Of a DNA stretch of 64,000 bases, positions 60,088 through 64,000 are shown one piece after another. Within the stretch, counting starts at the first letter, position 1; each line of letters opens with the position of its first letter. Under the pieces are notes generated by a model. The model ran no database searches. It was not told the DNA's origin and worked only from the letters and a program-made list of their open reading frames with translations. The DNA is from Methylobacterium terricola (GTDB lineage: Bacteria; Pseudomonadota; Alphaproteobacteria; Rhizobiales; Beijerinckiaceae): the NCBI RefSeq assembly GCF_006151805.1, contig NZ_VDDA01000006.1:186001-250000 (forward strand). The letters run 5' to 3'. The position numbers were made by a program, and so were the translations under genes.

Positions 60088-61038
60088 ATGTCCCGCACGC
60101 CGCTGACCGATCTCGACGCCGCCGGCGTTCCGGCCGGTCCCGCCGCCGATCAGGCCGGTCTCGGTCCCGCCCTCGTCGCCCTCGTCGCCGGCGCGGTGGC
60201 GATGGGCCTGTCGCCGGTGCTGGTCCGGTTCGTCAGCCCGGAGGTCGGGCCCTTCGCCAGCGCGTTCTGGCGCGTCGCCCTGGCGTTGCCGGTGCTGTGG
60301 GCCTGGATGCGGTGGGAGGAGGCGCGGGCGCCGCGCTTGCGCCGCGGTCTCACCCCGTCGGCGGTGCTCGCCGGCCTCGCCTTCTCGGGCGACTTGCTGT
60401 TCTGGCATCTCGCCATCCTGGGCACCACGGTCGCCAACGCCACCTTCTTCGCCACCACCGCGCCGGTCTTCGTGGTGCTGTTCGCCTGGGCCGGCCTGCG
60501 CCGCCGACCCACCGGGCGGACCCTTCTCGGCCTCCTCGTCTGCCTGATGGGCGGCGCCACCCTGGTCGGGCAGTCGGTGCAGGTCGATCCCGGCCGCCTC
60601 GTCGGCGACCGGGACGGGGTGATCACCGCGGTCTTCTTCGCCCTCTACTTCCTGACGGTGGAGCGTGCCCGGACCCGGGGCCTGGGGGCCGCCCGCGTCA
60701 CCTTCGTGGTCTCCTGCATCACCGCCTGCGTGCTGCTCGGCGCGGTCGCGCTGCTCGAGACCCGGCCGGTGCTGCCGCATTCCTGGAGCGCCGCCGCCGG
60801 CCTGCTGGCGCTGGCGCTGGTCAGCCATGCCGGCGGCCAGGGCCTGCTCTCGGTGGCGCTCGGGCGCCTGCCGGCGGGCTTCTCCTCCCTGGTGATCTTC
60901 CTGGAGGCGGTGGCCGCGGCGATCCTGGCCTGGCTCCTCCTCGGCGAGGCCCTCGGGCCGCTGCAGGTGCTCGGTGGCGGCCTGATCCTGGCCGGCATCG
61001 CGGTCGCGCGACCGCGGCGTTCCACTCGGCTGGCCTAG
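60088..61038 (+). CDS. EamA/DMT-family transporter
   Basis: A 316-residue permease with ten predicted helices after a polar N-terminus. [40 protein letters not shown] and [20 protein letters not shown] are typical EamA repeats. Probably exports amino acids or other metabolites; no specificity can be read. ATG at 60088 with AAGG 8 bp upstream is preferred; a TTG at 60082 is possible. Unlike the EamA at 15137, no regulator is adjacent. Confidence 0.85.
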   Translation: MSRTPLTDLDAAGVPAGPAADQAGLGPALVALVAGAVAMGLSPVLVRFVSPEVGPFASAFWRVALALPVLWAWMRWEEARAPRLRRGLTPSAVLAGLAFSGDLLFWHLAILGTTVANATFFATTAPVFVVLFAWAGLRRRPTGRTLLGLLVCLMGGATLVGQSVQVDPGRLVGDRDGVITAVFFALYFLTVERARTRGLGAARVTFVVSCITACVLLGAVALLETRPVLPHSWSAAAGLLALALVSHAGGQGLLSVALGRLPAGFSSLVIFLEAVAAAILAWLLLGEALGPLQVLGGGLILAGIAVARPRRSTRLA

Positions 61039-61110
61039 CTCTAACAGATTAGAACGAGGCGGGCACGAAGCCGGCCCGAAGCGTGACCATACCGAGAGAG
61101 GAGCCGTCCC

Positions 61111-62421
61111 TTGACCGATTCCCCCGCCCGAGATCCCTCCCCGTCGGAGACCCGCGCCCTGCTGCTGCGTCTGCTCGATGCGGGCGTCACGGCGGCCCAT
61201 CCCCGCGGCTGCCTGGTGCCGCACCTGCCCCCGGTGCTGCCTGGGCGGCTGGTGATCCTCGGTGCCGGTAAGGCCGGGGCCAGCATGGCGGCGCTCGCCG
61301 AGCGGCATTACCGGGCGCAGGGGGTCGATCCGTCCCGCATCGCCGGCCTGGCGGTGGCCCGCCACGGCTACGGCGAGCCGGCCGGCGTGATCGAGGTGGT
61401 GGAGGCCGGCCATCCGGTGCCGGACCAGGCCGGCATCGCGGCGACGGAACGCGCCCTCGCCCTCGCGGCCTCGGCCGGCCCGGACGACCTCGTGCTGGTG
61501 CTGCTCTCCGGCGGCGGCTCGGCGAACTGGATCGCGCCGGCCGGCGCCCTGACGCTGGCCGAGAAGCAGGGCATCACCCGGGCGCTGCTGCGCTCCGGCG
61601 CGGCGATCGACGAGATCAACTGCGTGCGCAAGCACCTCTCGCGGATCAAGGGCGGGCGGCTGGCGCAGGCCGCGCGCAACGCCGGTCGGCTCCTGACGCT
61701 GGCGATCTCCGACGTGCCCCGGGACGACCCGGCGGTGATCGCCTCGGGCCCGACCGTGCCGGACCCGACGACGCTGGCCGAGGCGCGGGCGATCTGCGCC
61801 CGCCGCTCCATTCCCCTGCCGCCCTCCGCCGAGGCGCTCCTGAGCGACCCCGCGAACGAGAGCCCGAAGCCGGGCGATCCCGCCTTCGCCCGCACCGCGT
61901 TCCGCATCGTCGCCCGGCCGGTCGACGCTCTCGACGCGGCCTCCGCGGCGGCGGAAGCCGCCGGCTACGAGCCGGTTCTGCTCGGGGCCGACCTCGAGGG
62001 CGAGGCGCGCGAGGTCGCGGCGGCGCATGCGGCGCTGGCCCGCGAGATGGCCGCCGCCGGGCGGAAAGCCGCGCTGATCTCCGGCGGCGAATTGACCGTG
62101 ACCATCCGGGGCGAAGGCCAGGGCGGGCCGAACCAGGAATACGCGCTGGCCCTCGCCCTCGCCCTCGACGGCGCCCCCGGCATCGCCGCGCTCTCAGCCG
62201 ATACCGACGGCACCGATGGCGGCCGCGGCGAGGCGACCGACCCGGCCGGCGCGATGATCGACCCCACGACGCTCGCCCGTGCGGCGGCGGCGGGGCTCGA
62301 CGCGGCGGCGAGCTTGAGAGAGAACGACTCGACCCCGTTCTTCGACCGGATCGGCGACCTCGTCCGGCCCGGGCCCACCCGCACCAACGTCAATGACCTC
62401 CGCATCATCCTGGTTGGCTGA
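61111..62421 (+). CDS. gckA: Glycerate 2-kinase (GckA/TtuD, MOFRL family)
   Basis: A 436-residue protein of the type-II glycerate kinase family. [20 protein letters not shown] (residues about 48-67), [80 protein letters not shown] and the final [11 protein letters not shown] are its blocks. It phosphorylates D-glycerate at C2, the exit step of the serine cycle in methylotrophic bacteria (2-phosphoglycerate then goes to enolase). A TTG start at 61111 is supported by GAGAGAGGAG 8 bp upstream. Its last 29 bp overlap the DUF1036 gene. No other serine-cycle gene is visible. Confidence 0.92.
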   Translation: MTDSPARDPSPSETRALLLRLLDAGVTAAHPRGCLVPHLPPVLPGRLVILGAGKAGASMAALAERHYRAQGVDPSRIAGLAVARHGYGEPAGVIEVVEAGHPVPDQAGIAATERALALAASAGPDDLVLVLLSGGGSANWIAPAGALTLAEKQGITRALLRSGAAIDEINCVRKHLSRIKGGRLAQAARNAGRLLTLAISDVPRDDPAVIASGPTVPDPTTLAEARAICARRSIPLPPSAEALLSDPANESPKPGDPAFARTAFRIVARPVDALDAASAAAEAAGYEPVLLGADLEGEAREVAAAHAALAREMAAAGRKAALISGGELTVTIRGEGQGGPNQEYALALALALDGAPGIAALSADTDGTDGGRGEATDPAGAMIDPTTLARAAAAGLDAAASLRENDSTPFFDRIGDLVRPGPTRTNVNDLRIILVG

Positions 62422-62866
62422 CCTGATTTCCCGCCCGCGCCGCGCCGCCCTTCTCTCGCTCCCGCTCTCGGTCGTGTTCCTGGCCCTGCTCGGGGCCGGG
62501 CCGGCGCGGGCGGACCTGCGCATGTGCAACATGACCGGCAGCCGCATCGGCATCGCGCTCGGCTACCGCGATTCCGGCGGCTGGGTCACCGAGGGCTGGT
62601 GGAACCTCTCCGCCAAGGGCTGCGAGACCCTGCTCAAGGGGGCGTTGGCCGCCCGCTTCTACTACGTCTTCGCGGTCGATTACGACCGCGGCGGCGAGTG
62701 GAGCGGCCGCTCGCTGATGTGCACCCGCGACCGCGAGTTCACCATCCGGGGCGTCGAGGATTGCCTGGCCCGCGGCTACGACCGCAACGGCTTCTTCGAG
62801 GTCGATACCGGGGAGCAGAAGAGCTGGACGATCCAGCTGACGGATCCGGGGCGGGCGGGGCCGTGA
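62393..62866 (+). CDS. DUF1036 exported protein
   Basis: A 157-residue protein with a signal peptide (LSLPLSVVFLALLGAGPARA, cleavage near residue 40) and a DUF1036 domain (MCNMTGSRIGIALGYRDSGG, then WNLSAKGCETLLKGALAARF and YYVFAVDYDRGGEW) with conserved cysteines. DUF1036 proteins are periplasmic proteins of unknown role in alphaproteobacteria. Starts 29 bp inside gckA, so the two are translationally coupled. Confidence 0.88.
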   Translation: MTSASSWLADLISRPRRAALLSLPLSVVFLALLGAGPARADLRMCNMTGSRIGIALGYRDSGGWVTEGWWNLSAKGCETLLKGALAARFYYVFAVDYDRGGEWSGRSLMCTRDREFTIRGVEDCLARGYDRNGFFEVDTGEQKSWTIQLTDPGRAGP

Positions 62867-62888
62867 GGGGGGGCTAGCGGATTGTGTC

Positions 62889-63001
62889 CTACCGCTCGGC
62901 CGACCCAGATCCTGTCTTGCGCTCGTTGAAGCGCGTCACGCCGTAGCCCTGGCGAGGGCGATGAGGGGCAGCGCCAGGTTGGCGTAGATTGCCAGGGCCA
63001 T
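62889..63001 (-). pseudogene. Frameshifted micro membrane protein
   Basis: An ATG at 63001 overlaps the stop of the preceding micro-gene (TGATG) and reads MALAIYANLALPLIALA, then stops after 21 residues. In the next frame the bases continue GYGVTRFNERKTGSGSAER to a stop at 62889-62891, which matches the usual tail of such tiny proteins. One missing base near 62950 explains both. It resembles its neighbour (PLMALAVGCGVAYWARH) and is probably a tandem paralogue that lost function. Confidence 0.5.
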
Positions 63002-63096
63002 CAATTCGCGTGCCGCGCCCAGTATGCGACACCACAGCCGACCGCGAGCGCCATCAGTGGCGTGACGATAAAGGCGACGATCTGGATGTCCGTCAT
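63001..63096 (-). CDS. Micro membrane protein, 31 residues
   Basis: MTDIQIVAFIVTPLMALAVG then CGVAYWARHAN: one membrane helix and a short basic tail. The ATG (63094-63096) overlaps the stop codon of the upstream 78-residue protein by 4 bp (ATGA), so translation is coupled. Role unknown. Confidence 0.6.
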   Translation of the reverse strand: MTDIQIVAFIVTPLMALAVGCGVAYWARHAN

Positions 63097-63329
63097 GGGT
63101 TGAGCCCCTTCAGAACGGTGCGGGCCAGAAGGTGGAGGCCGACGCTGCAGCCTAGAAAGATCGCGACGCCTCCGACCAGTGTCAACGCAGAGGGACCGCC
63201 CGCCGCTCCCGAGATGCCGAATGTCGCCGCCACGACGGGCGCGATGACACCGGCCGTGAACAGGCCGCCCGCCGCCGTGTTCAGGTAGGTTGCCGTCAGC
63301 TTCGTGCGCTCGTTGTCGATCAGGCTCAT
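63093..63329 (-). CDS. Small two-helix membrane protein
   Basis: A 78-residue protein: SLIDNERTKLTATYLNTAAG, helix GLFTAGVIAPVVAATFGISG and helix LTLVGGVAIFLGCSVGLHLL. The start (IDNERTKLTATYLN) looks like a conserved membrane-protein family found with tiny partners in several proteobacteria, but no function is known. Followed by two micro-genes on the same strand, both with overlapping start/stop codons, so a compact operon of tiny membrane proteins. Family recognised only by resemblance. Confidence 0.6.
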   Translation of the reverse strand: MSLIDNERTKLTATYLNTAAGGLFTAGVIAPVVAATFGISGAAGGPSALTLVGGVAIFLGCSVGLHLLARTVLKGLNP

Positions 63330-63403
63330 CGAAGATCCGGGTCATAAAGAAAGGTTCTCCGCAGCCGGCGTTTCTGCTCACCACTCGCGAAGACCGAAAT
63401 AAA

Positions 63404-63718
63404 TCACGCTGCCCGCAACTTCCGCGCCGCCTCCGCCAGCACCTCGTTCATCCGGGTCTGCCACCCCGGCCCCGTCGCCTTGAAGGTCTCGATCACCTCC
63501 GGGTCGAGGCGCAGGCTCACGAGCTGCTTCGTCCGCTCGGCGCGCGGCCGGCCGCCGCGGCTCGGGAGCGCCGCGTAGATCTCGGGGGGCAGGACCTCGT
63601 GGGCCGGGCGCAGCTGGGCCAGCTCCTCGTCCGTCAGGGGTGGTATTTCGCCGTCGAGATCCCAATCCTCCTCCGAGGTGACGAGAGAGGGCCGTTCAGG
63701 GGGCGGCGTGCCGGTCAT
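63404..63718 (-). CDS. brnA: BrnA antitoxin
   Basis: A 104-residue antitoxin of the BrnA family. An acidic N-terminus (LVTSEEDWDLDGEIPPLTDE) is followed by GRPRAERTKQLVSLRLDPEV and IETFKATGPGWQTRMNEVLA, the ribbon-helix-helix with the linker typical of BrnA. It neutralises BrnT and represses the operon. It starts 23 bp before the brnT stop, so the two overlap, toxin gene first, as usual for brnTA. ATG at 63718. Confidence 0.92.
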   Translation of the reverse strand: MTGTPPPERPSLVTSEEDWDLDGEIPPLTDEELAQLRPAHEVLPPEIYAALPSRGGRPRAERTKQLVSLRLDPEVIETFKATGPGWQTRMNEVLAEAARKLRAA

Positions 63719-63980
63719 AGGCTTCCCTTTCCTGTTTGTCCGCGCGGCGGAGGCTGACAAGCGACAACGCTTCGCTGCCGAGGGGCGACACGACCGCGAG
63801 GACGACGATCTCACCGTTCCAGCGGCCGATGAGGAGGTAGCGGGCGCGACCGGTGCGGCTCGGCCGGGTCGGCAGCACCAGGGCCGTCTCACGGTCGAAA
63901 CATCGATCGAAGTCGGCGAAGTCGTATCCGTGCTTCGCGAGGGCCATCCGCCGCTTCGACTCATCGAACACGATCTTCAT
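63696..63980 (-). CDS. brnT: BrnT ribonuclease toxin
   Basis: A 94-residue toxin of the BrnT family (RelE-like RNase): KIVFDESKRRMALAKHGYDF with the FDxxKxxxNxxKHG pattern (N replaced by A here), DRCFDRETALVLPTRPSRTG, YLLIGRWNGEIVVLAVV and LSLVSLRRADKQEREAY. It cleaves mRNA and inhibits translation when BrnA is degraded. ATG at 63980; the operator palindrome begins 3 bp upstream. Full length, seemingly functional. Confidence 0.93.
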   Translation of the reverse strand: MKIVFDESKRRMALAKHGYDFADFDRCFDRETALVLPTRPSRTGRARYLLIGRWNGEIVVLAVVSPLGSEALSLVSLRRADKQEREAYDRHAAP

Positions 63981-63982
63981 GG

Positions 63983-64000
63983 TTTTTGTATCTACAAAAA
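63983..64000. promoter_or_regulatory. Palindromic operator of brnTA
   Basis: TTTTTGTA (63983-63990), a 2-bp centre and TACAAAAA (63993-64000) form a perfect 8-bp inverted repeat ending at the window edge, just upstream of the brnT start. This is the expected site for BrnA autorepression; A/T-rich against a GC-rich background. The promoter may continue outside the window. Confidence 0.65.

Overview
The window is about 64 kb of chromosome that is GC-rich (roughly 70% by eye) apart from one islet. It comes from an alphaproteobacterium of the Hyphomicrobiales, most likely Methylobacterium or a close relative. This is inferred from the two-component pyruvate dehydrogenase E1 with a lipoyl domain on E1-beta, GcrA and GapR homologues, an HWE histidine kinase beside a KaiC-like ATPase, a serine-cycle type glycerate 2-kinase, a BchE-like radical SAM enzyme and the intergenic repeat style. 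No tRNA, rRNA, CRISPR array, transposase or prophage block was seen.

Layout. 0-6.5 kb: 3-oxoacid CoA-transferase subunits (scoB runs off the left edge), an AsmA-like protein, a degraded small secreted protein, a sirtuin, a low-complexity GKS-repeat protein and a HAD phosphatase, closed by a cluster of hairpins. 6.5-18 kb: an HWE kinase overlapping a double-domain KaiC ATPase, transporters, kdsA, queF, eno, an AraC/EamA divergent pair, a solo antitoxin extended by an 8-bp duplication, a large palindromic repeat and ftsB. 18-25 kb: the pyruvate dehydrogenase operon pdhA-pdhB-DUF5076-Uma2-pdhC-lpdA, with a Uma2 nuclease-fold gene inside it. 25-37 kb: small secreted and membrane proteins, a candidate small RNA, gyrB-purC (1-base overlap) and assorted metabolic enzymes. 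37-41 kb: a cassette of membrane protein, winged-helix regulator, second uppS and BchE-like radical SAM enzyme, with repeated ACTTTGCA boxes at both promoters. 41-43 kb: an AT-rich islet carrying one OLD-family ATPase/TOPRIM nuclease, the best phage-defence candidate. 43-52 kb: ggt, MBL hydrolase, a cutA remnant, nadK, a hybrid sensor kinase, speG and an L,D-transpeptidase. 52-60 kb: a MITE-like element, an OprP-type porin, a YncE-like propeller, GcrA-like and GapR regulators, DUF3095, DUF1244 and N-formylglutamate amidohydrolase. 60-64 kb: EamA exporter, glycerate kinase, DUF1036, an array of tiny membrane proteins, and brnTA with a palindromic operator at the right edge.

Most of the window is housekeeping (glycolysis to acetyl-CoA, LPS Kdo synthesis, purine synthesis, DNA gyrase, NADP synthesis, cell-cycle control). 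The less ordinary parts are the ACTTTGCA/uppS/BchE cassette, the OLD islet, the KaiC-HWE pair, the candidate small RNA, the micro-membrane-protein array, and three genes caught in decay or remodelling (cutA, the solo antitoxin, a micro-protein). All assignments rest on reading motifs and layout; no database search was run.
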